Assembly: GCA_039180865.1 (NCBI GenBank) | Contig: JBCDCZ010000075.1 | Location: 1 to 16,891 of the forward strand | DNA: 16,891 nucleotides | Origin: JBCDCU01 sp039180865 | GTDB taxonomy: Bacteria; Pseudomonadota; Alphaproteobacteria; Rhizobiales; JACESI01 | Direction: 5' to 3' | In this document: piece after piece, positions 6,570 to 13,602 of the stretch | Layout: the number at the start of each line of letters is the position of its first letter | Position numbering within the stretch: position 1 is the stretch's first letter | The notes under the pieces: generated by a model | Seen by the model: the letters and a program-made list of their open reading frames with translations, nothing else | Told to the model about the DNA's origin: nothing | The model's database searches: none | Position numbers and translations under genes: made by a program

Positions 6570-7675
6570 GCCGCCCTCGCAAGGTTCAACACATGATGCG
6601 AGATCGCCGCGGCGTCCGAGCCGTCAGACAGAGCATCGAGGACGGGAAGAACAGCCGACAACGCGGCGGTTTCCGGTCGATAGCCGGGATCAGCGCCGAG
6701 AGGGGTAAGCCAGTGAACCTGATAGGCTATCCGTGAAAGGCGTCTGACGGCATCGATCATGAGCGATGGATCCCCGCGTTCGAGCCCATCGGAAAGCACG
6801 ATTGCAAGCGCGCCGCGAGCAAAGCCCTGGTAGCGCGGGACTGACAGGAACGCCGTCAGCGCTTCGCCTATCCGCGTGCCACCGTCGATATCGGAGACTG
6901 ATTGGGAAACGCGATTGAGGGCCGCGCGCCGGTCCTTCGGTGAAAGCGCGCCTGTGATCCGCGTCAATCGCGTTCCAAGGGTGAAGACTTCGGCTTTTTC
7001 CGCGTTTTGCGCGAGTGTGTGGGCGAAATGAAGAAGCGTGTCAGACCGCTCCTTCATGGATCCCGACACGTCGATCAGGAGAAGAATGCGCCGTTGGCGG
7101 CTCTTTCTCCTTGTCTCCGGTAGGACCATGAGATCGCCTCCAGTTCGGCTTGCCGAACGAAGCGCCTGTTTGAGGTCGATCCGGTCTCCAGATTTCACGC
7201 GCTTTCTTCGATAAGACAGTCTGCGCGGCAACCTCTTCGGTGCCCTGCGGGCGAAATCCTTGTGGGCTGCGTCTTCGCGACCGATCAGGAGATTCCGTTG
7301 CGCAAGGCGTTCCGTGGCACTCGCTTCTTCGCCGGACGGGTCGTCAGCGTCCTCGACGTCAACCTCGATGCTCCCTTCCTCCGGTTCGACGGCGTCGACG
7401 CTTTCATCGTCGCTTTCAGCTTCTGCTGAAATGGTCTCGCCTTCGAAAAGTGCCCGGAAAATTGCGTCGAACTCTGCCCGTCGCTCAGGAGGAATCGCAA
7501 AGAGCGCCAGAGCTGCGCGCCGAATATCCTCAAGTGAGCGAGGGCCGAGTGCGCCGATTGCCGCGATGAAGCCTGCGGTCTGATCGGGTGCAATCGCGAA
7601 GCCTGCCTGCCTCAGGGCGTTCGCCAGCGCGAAAAAGGGATCGAGAGCCCTAATCGGTCCAATGTCCCGGCTCAT
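6566..7675 (-). CDS. VWA domain-containing CoxE-like protein
   Basis: 369 residues. The N-terminal helical part (1-80) is followed by a strongly acidic low-complexity linker (about 82-120), a basic stretch (140-165), and a C-terminal von Willebrand A domain with an intact MIDAS: DVSGS (202-206), T267 in GGTRIG, and D296 in LSDGLE. CoxE-family VWA proteins work with a CoxD/MoxR AAA+ ATPase in finishing the active site of molybdenum hydroxylases, as shown for CO dehydrogenase. Here the ATPase gene is immediately upstream with a 4-nt ATGA overlap, and the Mo-hydroxylase genes precede that. It is likely cytoplasmic or peripherally membrane-bound. The family call is secure, and the maturation role for this particular enzyme is inferred from position. 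Confidence 0.87.
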   Translation of the reverse strand: MSRDIGPIRALDPFFALANALRQAGFAIAPDQTAGFIAAIGALGPRSLEDIRRAALALFAIPPERRAEFDAIFRALFEGETISAEAESDDESVDAVEPEEGSIEVDVEDADDPSGEEASATERLAQRNLLIGREDAAHKDFARRAPKRLPRRLSYRRKRVKSGDRIDLKQALRSASRTGGDLMVLPETRRKSRQRRILLLIDVSGSMKERSDTLLHFAHTLAQNAEKAEVFTLGTRLTRITGALSPKDRRAALNRVSQSVSDIDGGTRIGEALTAFLSVPRYQGFARGALAIVLSDGLERGDPSLMIDAVRRLSRIAYQVHWLTPLGADPGYRPETAALSAVLPVLDALSDGSDAAAISHHVLNLARAA

Positions 7676-8553
7676 GCTGCTTCTCCGGGAAGGACTTCCA
7701 TCAGACGGTCACCCATATAGGCGAGATCGTCGTGGTCCTTGAGAGCAACACCAATGGCGCGTCGGAACGCATCCGGCCATTGGGCACCCTGCCGATTAAG
7801 AAGGGTTGCTGCTTCCGCCCATTCGACGGTTTCCGCGACGCCCGGCGGTTTTGCGAGCGGTTCCAACCGGAGCAATCCGACCGAGGCAACCACCGCCTCC
7901 GCGGTTTCCCTGGCAACAGCCGGTGCGCGGGTAATCACAATTTCCGCTTCAAGGGCAGGATCCGGATAGTCAATCCAGTGATAGACGCAGCGGCGGCGGA
8001 GCGCTTCATGGAGATCGCGGGTGCGGTTTGACGTCAGAACCACAACCGGCGGACGGATCGCGCGGATCGTTCCGGTTTCCGGGATCGAGATCGCGAAGTC
8101 GGAAAGGAATTCCAGAAGAAAGGCTTCAAATTCCTGATCCGCCCGGTCGATTTCATCGATGAGCAGGAGCGTTCGATCCGGTTCGCGCAACGCTCTGAGA
8201 AGCGGGCGCACGAGCAGAAAGTCTTCGCCGTAAAGATTTATATTTGCGTCTTCCGCACGCCTCAGCGCCAGCATCTGGCGCGGATAATTCCACTCGTAAA
8301 GAGCCGCCGCAGCATCGATCCCTTCATAACACTGAAGCCGGACCATAGTGCGGGCCAGTATCCCAGAAAGCGCGCGGGCTGCTTCTGTTTTGCCGACGCC
8401 TGGCATTCCTTCGAGGAGAAGCGGTTTTCCAAGCGCGAGCGCAAGATAGGCTGCGGTCGCAAGTTCGGGCGATGCGATATATTGCGCATCCCGCATGACA
8501 CGCGCGAGCGTCTCCGGGCTGTCGATCCCAGCAATGGTGGGTTTGACCGCCAT
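7672..8553 (-). CDS. MoxR/CoxD-type AAA+ ATPase
   Basis: 293 residues. It has Walker A in EGMPGVGKT (48-56), Walker B LLLIDEID (129-136), a sensor-1 Asn in VVLTSN (N176), and arginines in ALRRRCVYHW (186-188) that fit the arginine finger. This is the MoxR branch of AAA+ chaperone-like ATPases. CoxD of the CO-dehydrogenase cluster belongs here and is needed to build the Mo active site; MoxR proteins generally act with a VWA partner. The partner gene follows with a 4-nt overlap, and the start overlaps the stop of the Mo-subunit C-terminal gene (TAATG). It is probably an assembly factor for the adjacent molybdenum hydroxylase. Confidence 0.9.
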   Translation of the reverse strand: MAVKPTIAGIDSPETLARVMRDAQYIASPELATAAYLALALGKPLLLEGMPGVGKTEAARALSGILARTMVRLQCYEGIDAAAALYEWNYPRQMLALRRAEDANINLYGEDFLLVRPLLRALREPDRTLLLIDEIDRADQEFEAFLLEFLSDFAISIPETGTIRAIRPPVVVLTSNRTRDLHEALRRRCVYHWIDYPDPALEAEIVITRAPAVARETAEAVVASVGLLRLEPLAKPPGVAETVEWAEAATLLNRQGAQWPDAFRRAIGVALKDHDDLAYMGDRLMEVLPGEAA

Positions 8554-9590
8554 TATCCCCGCGCTCCCGGGTGTCTGGTTTGCGGCTTGGCTCCGCCATT
8601 CGCCATGATTGCGCGGAGGATCTTTTCAGGCGTCAACGGGAGCCGGTCAATACGGACGCCGACGGCGTTGTAAACAGCGTTTGCAATCGCGGGCAGTACC
8701 GGATTGGCGCACATCTCACCCGGTCCTTTGCCACCATAAGGCGCGTCGGCGGCGGGACGTTCCAGTATTGCTATATGATGATCGACGATCTCGCCTGGTC
8801 CCGGCATCAAATAATGATTGAAATCGACCGGCCCATGATCGCGTGACGGGTAATAGGGTTCCGTCGTCTCATAAAGCGCGTGACTTACACCCATCCATGC
8901 GCCGCCGATCAATTGCTGCTCGACGAGTTTGGGATTAAGGGCGCGCCCGACCTCATAGGCTGAGTTGATCTCGACAACATCGACTTCACCGGTCTCATCA
9001 TCCACTGTCACGTCGATGACGAGCGCAGCATGGGCATAGGTCGTAACCGGTGACATCTCGCCCGTATCCGGATCGACACCGGAGGGTTCAATCAGAAAGA
9101 TCCCGCGGCCTGACAGTGTCCGGCCCTGTTTGAATTGAGCGGCGATCGAGGTTTCTGCAATCGTAATGGAGCGCGAGGGCGCACCTTTGACATGGATGTT
9201 GCCGTTCCCGTCCGTATCAAGATCAGTCGGGTTGACTTCGAGTTCTTCCGCTGCCGCTTCCATCATCTGGGCGCGGGCTTCTGAGGCTGCGCGGATCACC
9301 GCATTGCCAACGCGGTGGGTGCCGCGGCTTGCGAAGCTCCCCATGTCATGCGGGCCGGTGTCGCTGTCGGCGGTGTCGACATAGACATCTTCAATTGGGA
9401 CGCCGAGGGCTTCAGCGGCGATCTGGCGTGTGACCGATTTCATCCCCTGCCCGAGATCGATGGCGGAAAGGGTTACCATGAACTTTCCGTCCGGTGTTGA
9501 ATGGACGAGCGCCTGCGCGGGGTCGCCTCCGAGGTTCATTCCGATTGGATAGTTGATGGCGGCAAACCCGCGCCCGTGGTGAACAGCCAT
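8553..9590 (-). CDS. Molybdopterin-binding subunit of a xanthine-dehydrogenase-family hydroxylase, C-terminal half
   Basis: 345 residues matching only the second half of a normal (about 750-800 residue) Mo subunit. Recognisable are LGQGMKSVTRQIAAEALG (46-63), GSFASRGTHRVGNAV (84-98) and GPGEMCANPVLPAIANAV (289-306) with the catalytic Glu292, then the closing LPLTPEKIL. The start is real: GGAGG lies five nt before the ATG, and the stop of the N-terminal-half gene overlaps it as TAATG, so the two are translationally coupled. A similar two-gene Mo subunit is known in nicotinate dehydrogenase of Eubacterium barkeri (NdhL/NdhM). The two chains must pair to bind the molybdopterin-cytosine cofactor and form the active site. 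All key residues look intact, so this is a split enzyme rather than decay. Confidence 0.88.
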   Translation of the reverse strand: MAVHHGRGFAAINYPIGMNLGGDPAQALVHSTPDGKFMVTLSAIDLGQGMKSVTRQIAAEALGVPIEDVYVDTADSDTGPHDMGSFASRGTHRVGNAVIRAASEARAQMMEAAAEELEVNPTDLDTDGNGNIHVKGAPSRSITIAETSIAAQFKQGRTLSGRGIFLIEPSGVDPDTGEMSPVTTYAHAALVIDVTVDDETGEVDVVEINSAYEVGRALNPKLVEQQLIGGAWMGVSHALYETTEPYYPSRDHGPVDFNHYLMPGPGEIVDHHIAILERPAADAPYGGKGPGEMCANPVLPAIANAVYNAVGVRIDRLPLTPEKILRAIMANGGAKPQTRHPGARG

Positions 9591-11452
9591 TAGCGCCTCC
9601 TTGATCCTGACAGGAACCGGGAGACCCCGGGGCGCCGGACGCCTTTCTGGAACGGTTTCGGCGCAGGTTCGGTTTCCGAGGTTGGAGGCGCGGCAGGCGG
9701 ATAAGTCGGTGCCGGAGTGGGTTGGACCGGTGCTGTAGGTGCCGGTTGTGCGACTTGGGTTTGCATCGGCGGTGCTGCTGGAGGTGGCGATGGCGGCGCG
9801 GCCCTTGGCGGTGCCGGCGGTCTCGGTGCTGAAACCTGCGTGGTTCTTTGTTCGGGCATGGGTTGCGGTTCGCTGTCCATGCGATGTCCTACGCGCTCTG
9901 CAAGGATTTGCATGTCCGGTCTTTGTGGGGCTACCGCAGCATGGCTTCGCCCGTGCGTTCCGGCTGGAAGTCGCCGCGTTCCACGAGCCGGTTCTGCGGT
10001 GGCCACCCGTCCGGCCTTCCTATCTCCCACCCGTCCGTCTTCATCGAGGGCTGTTTCCGGGATTTCCTGCCGGTTCGCATTCGTGCCGGTAAGAGATGTT
10101 GCGGCTAAATCGTCTGCGCTCAGCGTCCAGTTCGCCTTGCTGGCAGCGACCTGGCAGCATTCAACAAGCGCGCAGTTCTTCGCCGATCTGCGATGGGCTT
10201 TCATGTCGCCATCGCGGTAACTGTTCAGAATCCTGAGACTGATCGGATCCATTTCGACCGTTTCGGCGACACGGTCCATATGGCATTCAATTGCAAAGTC
10301 GACACCGGTGATCCCGAAGCCCCGCATTGCGGTTGCCGGTGTCCGGTTGGTGTAGACGCAGAACACGTTCGAGGCGACATTCGGGATTGTGTAAGGACCC
10401 GGTAGGTGACCGGTGCACTTCGTTCCTGCATAAGAGGAGAGCCTCGTATAGGCCCCGGCGTCAAAATAGCCGGTCAGCGAGCGCGCGACGATACGCCCAT
10501 CCGCCATAACACCGTCCTTGATGACCCAGCGTTCGGCGCCGCGCGGTGCTCCGACCTGCATTTCCTCCTCTCGGTCCCATATGAATTTGACCGGTTTTCC
10601 TGTGAGCATCGCGCCGAGGACGGCAAGCGGCTCGGTGAGACTGTCGACCTTACCACCGAAACCGCCGCCGACTGTGCCGCCGATAAAGTGCAGGCGGGAC
10701 GATGGCATATCGAGAAATTTTGCGGTCGTGCCAAGCGAGAAAAACAACGCCTGCGTTGCGGTGTGACACACGTAGCGCCCGTTTGTTTCAGGGGCTGCGA
10801 TCGCGCCGCATGTCTCAACCGGCGCATGCTCGATTGGCGACATTTCATAGGTCGCCTCGACCACATGATCTGCCTGCTGGAAGGCGGTGTGGACGTCTCC
10901 GAACCGCAGCTTCACGTGGTCATACGGCTCATAATCGAAGCAGTTGTTCGGATATTCTTCGTTGACGACAGGCGCACCTGGTTTCAGTGCGTCCTCTACA
11001 TCAAGGACATGAGGGAGTTCGTCCCATTCGACTCTGACCGCATCAACAGCTGCGCGCGCTTGCGCCTCCGTTTCGGCGATGATCGCGAGAACCGCTTCAC
11101 CGCGATACGCGACCTTCTGGTGGCTCAGCAGGGGCTCGTCATCGCGTCCGAAATTGATCAGCGATAAAAGCGTGTTCAGATTATTCGGGACATCCCGCGG
11201 GTAAATCACGCGCACGACCCCCGGCATACGCTCTGCTTCCGCCGCATTGAGGGATCGGATCCGGGCATGGTGGTGCGGTGAACGCACACACCGCATATGG
11301 AGAAGCCCTTCGAACAAATGATCGTCGAAGTAAGCCGTGCGCCCGGTAACGTGTCCCTCGATATCCTGCCGGATTTTCGGCTTCCCGATCTCGTTCAGAT
11401 CATCCTGGCGCTCATTTGCGAAAAGGTCTTTGCGGAACTCGACACTTGTCAT
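9590..11452 (-). CDS. Molybdopterin-binding subunit, N-terminal half, with a proline-rich C-terminal tail
   Basis: 620 residues. Residues 20-450 match the first half of xanthine-dehydrogenase-family Mo subunits: an a/b-hammerhead domain (about 30-145), ATQALFF (232-238), GGTVGGGFGGK (258-268) for cofactor binding, and AMRGFG (375-380). The AYRCSFR loop of CO dehydrogenase is absent, so it belongs to the broader hydroxylase family oxidising purines, N-heterocycles or aldehydes. From about 455 the sequence leaves the family: a polar segment, then 527-600 with 28 prolines in 74 residues (AAPPSPPPAAPP), then a basic end, SRFLSGSRRR. The rest of the enzyme is the next gene. The start overlaps the 2Fe-2S gene stop (TGATG), with GGAGG seven nt upstream. 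The tail could be a flexible linker or a docking element; nothing in it identifies a partner. Confidence 0.87.
   Translation of the reverse strand: MTSVEFRKDLFANERQDDLNEIGKPKIRQDIEGHVTGRTAYFDDHLFEGLLHMRCVRSPHHHARIRSLNAAEAERMPGVVRVIYPRDVPNNLNTLLSLINFGRDDEPLLSHQKVAYRGEAVLAIIAETEAQARAAVDAVRVEWDELPHVLDVEDALKPGAPVVNEEYPNNCFDYEPYDHVKLRFGDVHTAFQQADHVVEATYEMSPIEHAPVETCGAIAAPETNGRYVCHTATQALFFSLGTTAKFLDMPSSRLHFIGGTVGGGFGGKVDSLTEPLAVLGAMLTGKPVKFIWDREEEMQVGAPRGAERWVIKDGVMADGRIVARSLTGYFDAGAYTRLSSYAGTKCTGHLPGPYTIPNVASNVFCVYTNRTPATAMRGFGITGVDFAIECHMDRVAETVEMDPISLRILNSYRDGDMKAHRRSAKNCALVECCQVAASKANWTLSADDLAATSLTGTNANRQEIPETALDEDGRVGDRKAGRVATAEPARGTRRLPAGTHGRSHAAVAPQRPDMQILAERVGHRMDSEPQPMPEQRTTQVSAPRPPAPPRAAPPSPPPAAPPMQTQVAQPAPTAPVQPTPAPTYPPAAPPTSETEPAPKPFQKGVRRPGVSRFLSGSRRR
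9596..9600 (-). promoter_or_regulatory. Shine-Dalgarno GGAGG that makes the split Mo-subunit C-half its own gene
   Basis: GGAGG with a 5-nt spacer to the ATG at 9590, inside the last codons of the upstream gene. It shows that the C-terminal half is translated independently and is not simply the remnant of a frameshifted single gene. Confidence 0.75.
9653..9874 (-). other. Proline/alanine-rich disordered segment
   Basis: It encodes residues 527-600 of the N-terminal Mo-subunit half: 28 of 74 residues are Pro, with Ala, Thr and Gln making up much of the rest. It is followed by a short basic tail ending SRRR. The segment lies exactly where the two halves of a normal single-chain subunit would be joined. 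Confidence 0.8.
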
Positions 11453-11934
11453 CAGCCGACCCTCCCCTGCAGTCTGGCGGCTGCCTCAAGGATCGCATCG
11501 ACAATCGGCTCATAGCCGGTGCAGCGGCAGAGATTCCCGCTGATCGCGTCGATGACTTCATCACGGCTCGGACGCGGGTTATTGTCGAGGAGCACCTTGG
11601 CCGCGACCAGCATGCCAGGCGAACAATATCCGCATTGGGCCGCGAAACCCTCCATGAACGTTTCCTGGAGCGGATGAAGCTCCGCCCCATTGGAGATCCC
11701 GCGTGCCGTTTCAACCCGCCGTCCTTCCACGGTTTCGGCAAGGGTGAGACAGCTCAGATGGGGTTCGCCGTCGATCAGCACTGTGCATGCACCGCAACCG
11801 CCCTGCCCGCAGCCATATTTCGGAGACAGATCGCCCGCGCCACGCCGTAGCGCGTCAAGAAGGTTGCCGCCCTCTTCCAGGAAGACGCCCGTTTCCGCGC
11901 CGTTCAGGATGAAGGATACCGGTTTCTTCGCCAT
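11452..11934 (-). CDS. 2Fe-2S subunit of the molybdenum hydroxylase
   Basis: 160 residues, typical length (CoxS-like). The N-terminal plant-ferredoxin-type cluster is held by C42, C47 and C50 in GCGQGGCGACT, with C62. The C-terminal four-helix cluster is held by C101 and C104 (QCGYCSPGM) and by C136 and C138 (NLCRCTGYEPI). All eight ligands are present. It passes electrons from the Mo site to the FAD subunit. It overlaps both neighbours by about one codon or less, and GGAGAG lies six nt before the ATG. The subunit order FAD, FeS, Mo is that of CO-dehydrogenase-type operons. Confidence 0.95.
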   Translation of the reverse strand: MAKKPVSFILNGAETGVFLEEGGNLLDALRRGAGDLSPKYGCGQGGCGACTVLIDGEPHLSCLTLAETVEGRRVETARGISNGAELHPLQETFMEGFAAQCGYCSPGMLVAAKVLLDNNPRPSRDEVIDAISGNLCRCTGYEPIVDAILEAAARLQGRVG

Positions 11935-12719
11935 TATCGTCTCTCCAGAAGAAGCCGTTTCAGGTGGACCGGTGCGACAGTGCGGCGATACCAGGCCGAT
12001 GCCAGCGGATCGTCCGATGGCTCGAGGTCGGTCAGGACCGCATTGAGAGCTGGCGTGATGCCGCCTTCATCAAGGCTTGCGCCGCGCAGTGCGGTTTCGG
12101 TTGCTTTTGCCCGCAAGGGTGTTGGGCCCATAGCCCCGAAAGCAACACGCGCTGTCTTTACGCGCCCGCCTGGTGCTTCAAGGTGCGCTGCGATCGAAAG
12201 GACCGAGACGCCCTTTGGTTTGGTGCGGGTGACTTTCTTGAACCGAAAATCTGCGCCACTGTTGCGCTGGATCGAAACGGCGGTGACCAGGTCCCGGTTC
12301 TGGTCCCGACCGCGCAGGAAGGTTTCAAGATCGCTCTCCCGACCATTTGCGAAATGAACCTTCGCATCGAGTGCGAGCAGCGCGACGGTGAAGTCTCCGT
12401 AAGGATGGGGTGCAAAGAGATTGCCGCCAATCGTTGCCATGTTGCGCACTGCCGGACCGCCGATTGCCAACGCTGCCGATCTCAGCGCCTCCAGATCGCG
12501 ATGCGCGATGACCGAGGCCATGGTCATGCCGGCTCCGATCCACAGACGATCGCCCTCTGTGCGAACTTCACGCATCATCGGATCGGTGATCCTGATCAAT
12601 GTCGGGATCGTGTGGGCGGCATAATTCACGTCCCGCATCAAAAGTGTTCCGCCGCCAAGAAAAGCACCGGTGACGTTCGCCGCATCCGTCAGGCGCGCAA
12701 TGGTCTGGACTTGCGTCAT
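11934..12719 (-). CDS. FAD-binding subunit of the molybdenum hydroxylase
   Basis: 261 residues, a little shorter than CoxM proteins of about 285. FAD contacts are visible in FLGGGTLLMRD (20-30) and in the ATIGGN motif (95-100); the C-terminal CO-dehydrogenase flavoprotein domain includes VAFGAMGPTPLRA. It takes electrons from the iron-sulfur subunit and delivers them to an acceptor, in aerobes often quinone or NAD. The usual second FAD/isoalloxazine loop with a Tyr-rich segment is not obvious. It is the first of the hydroxylase genes; its start overlaps the SRPBCC gene by 4 nt, and its stop overlaps the 2Fe-2S gene. Confidence 0.92.
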   Translation of the reverse strand: MTQVQTIARLTDAANVTGAFLGGGTLLMRDVNYAAHTIPTLIRITDPMMREVRTEGDRLWIGAGMTMASVIAHRDLEALRSAALAIGGPAVRNMATIGGNLFAPHPYGDFTVALLALDAKVHFANGRESDLETFLRGRDQNRDLVTAVSIQRNSGADFRFKKVTRTKPKGVSVLSIAAHLEAPGGRVKTARVAFGAMGPTPLRAKATETALRGASLDEGGITPALNAVLTDLEPSDDPLASAWYRRTVAPVHLKRLLLERR

Positions 12720-13159
12720 GCAGCGGTCTCCAATTCTGCCCGGATAGCGTCGAAACCCGCCTGGTATATACCTTCCGAGACGAGTGTAACGAGTTCGTCT
12801 TCAAGGCCCTTCGGCGTATCGAAACGGCTTTCCCACTCCCAGAAGGTTCCATCGGTGTCGGTAACCGGGAGAAGGCGTACGTGGGCCACATAATTCAGAA
12901 GCGGTACCGGCGTATCAAACAGGCAGTAGGAATAACTTGTTTCAAGATCGGAGAGCGTCAGAAGCTGTTCGCGAAGTTCGCTCCCGTCGTTGAGCTTGAA
13001 ACGTCGGACACATCCGACTTTATCGAAGGGTTCGCCCCGTTCAACGACGCTTTCTGCAACCGCCGGATGCCAGCGGTCATGCCCGTTAAAGTCGCGCAGG
13101 ATATCCCAAACGGCTTCTACAGGAGCGTCTATGATCGTGCTGCAATAAACCCGCGGCAT
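12716..13159 (-). CDS. SRPBCC-family protein (CoxG-like), copy 1
   Basis: 147 residues from the preferred start. It has the helix-grip fold pattern of START/Bet v1-like proteins: STIIDAPVEAVWDILRDFNG at the N-terminus, then WHPAV, GCVRRFKL and a C-terminal helix (IYQAGFDAIRAEL). Three ATG codons stand in a row at 13165, 13162 and 13159. The last is chosen because GGAGG lies six nt before it and because the paralogue also begins M-x-RV. CoxG of the same superfamily attaches CO dehydrogenase to the membrane and binds quinone; the long C-terminal CoxG membrane tail is missing here. SRPBCC proteins can also be lyases or hydratases acting on hydrophobic substrates. It ends in a 4-nt overlap with the FAD-subunit gene, which ties it to the hydroxylase. 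Confidence 0.82.
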   Translation of the reverse strand: MPRVYCSTIIDAPVEAVWDILRDFNGHDRWHPAVAESVVERGEPFDKVGCVRRFKLNDGSELREQLLTLSDLETSYSYCLFDTPVPLLNYVAHVRLLPVTDTDGTFWEWESRFDTPKGLEDELVTLVSEGIYQAGFDAIRAELETAA

Positions 13160-13161
13160 CA

Positions 13162-13599
13162 TCATCCTCCAAAATGCCGCTTAAGCGCGTCGAAACCAGC
13201 CTGAAAGACGTCCGTTCCAATGCCGACAACAAGCCCGTCTTCTTCCTCGGGCGCGCAGGTGAATTCAGCCGACCATTCGGCGAAGGTCCGCTCGCCATCG
13301 GTGACCGGTGTCACCCGCAGCGTCGCGATGTAATCCTCAAGCGGCATCGGGCTTTCAAGGATCGCATAGGTGCAGAACATGTCGTAGTCGGAAAGCCCCA
13401 GCAGCTTTTCGCGAATGTTCTCGCCGTTCTGCAGATTGAAGTTGCGGATGCATCCGATCTTGTCGCTTGGATGCGCTTCCTCGATGCGGCTGTCGCGGAT
13501 CAAGGGATGCCAGTTCGGCAGTCCGTTGAAGTCACGAACGCGATCCCAGACCTGGGCGACCGGCGCGTTGATGACGGAAGAGACGAAAACGCGGGCCAT
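13162..13599 (-). CDS. SRPBCC-family protein (CoxG-like), copy 2
   Basis: 145 residues, similar along its whole length to the next gene (roughly 40-45% identical by eye). Shared elements are the RDFNG segment, WHPL/WHPA, DK(I/V)GC(I/V)R, LREKLLGLSD versus LREQLLTLSD, and the closing YQAGFDA or FQAGFDALKR helix. The pair is a tandem duplication that has diverged. It has no signal peptide or membrane segment. It starts four nt after the flotillin stop and ends within two nt of the start of its paralogue. Likely roles are ligand or quinone binding, or positioning of the adjacent hydroxylase; a direct enzymatic role is possible. The function is not demonstrable from sequence. Confidence 0.83.
   Translation of the reverse strand: MARVFVSSVINAPVAQVWDRVRDFNGLPNWHPLIRDSRIEEAHPSDKIGCIRNFNLQNGENIREKLLGLSDYDMFCTYAILESPMPLEDYIATLRVTPVTDGERTFAEWSAEFTCAPEEEDGLVVGIGTDVFQAGFDALKRHFGG
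13166..13170 (-). promoter_or_regulatory. Shine-Dalgarno GGAGG deciding the start of SRPBCC copy 1
   Basis: The site immediately touches the first of three consecutive ATG codons. Only the third (13159) has a normal 6-nt spacer, so the annotated protein begins MPRVYCS. Confidence 0.7.
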
Positions 13600-13602
13600 A
13601 GC

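Noticed and set aside
9717..10220. Gly/Ala-rich plus-strand frame
   Set aside because: It is the complement of the proline-rich tail of the Mo subunit; Pro/Ala codons read as Gly/Ala-type codons on the other strand.
8553..11452. Interpretation of the split Mo subunit as a frameshifted pseudogene
   Set aside because: Both halves keep their catalytic motifs, the second has its own well-spaced Shine-Dalgarno, and a natural two-gene precedent exists.
9590..12719. Aerobic CO dehydrogenase (CoxMSL)
   Set aside because: Gene order and accessory genes fit, but the Mo subunit has AMRGFG instead of the Cys-containing AYRCSFR active-site loop.
11964..12893. 309-codon plus-strand frame
   Set aside because: Antisense to the FAD subunit and SRPBCC genes, Cys/Arg-rich, no recognisable motif.
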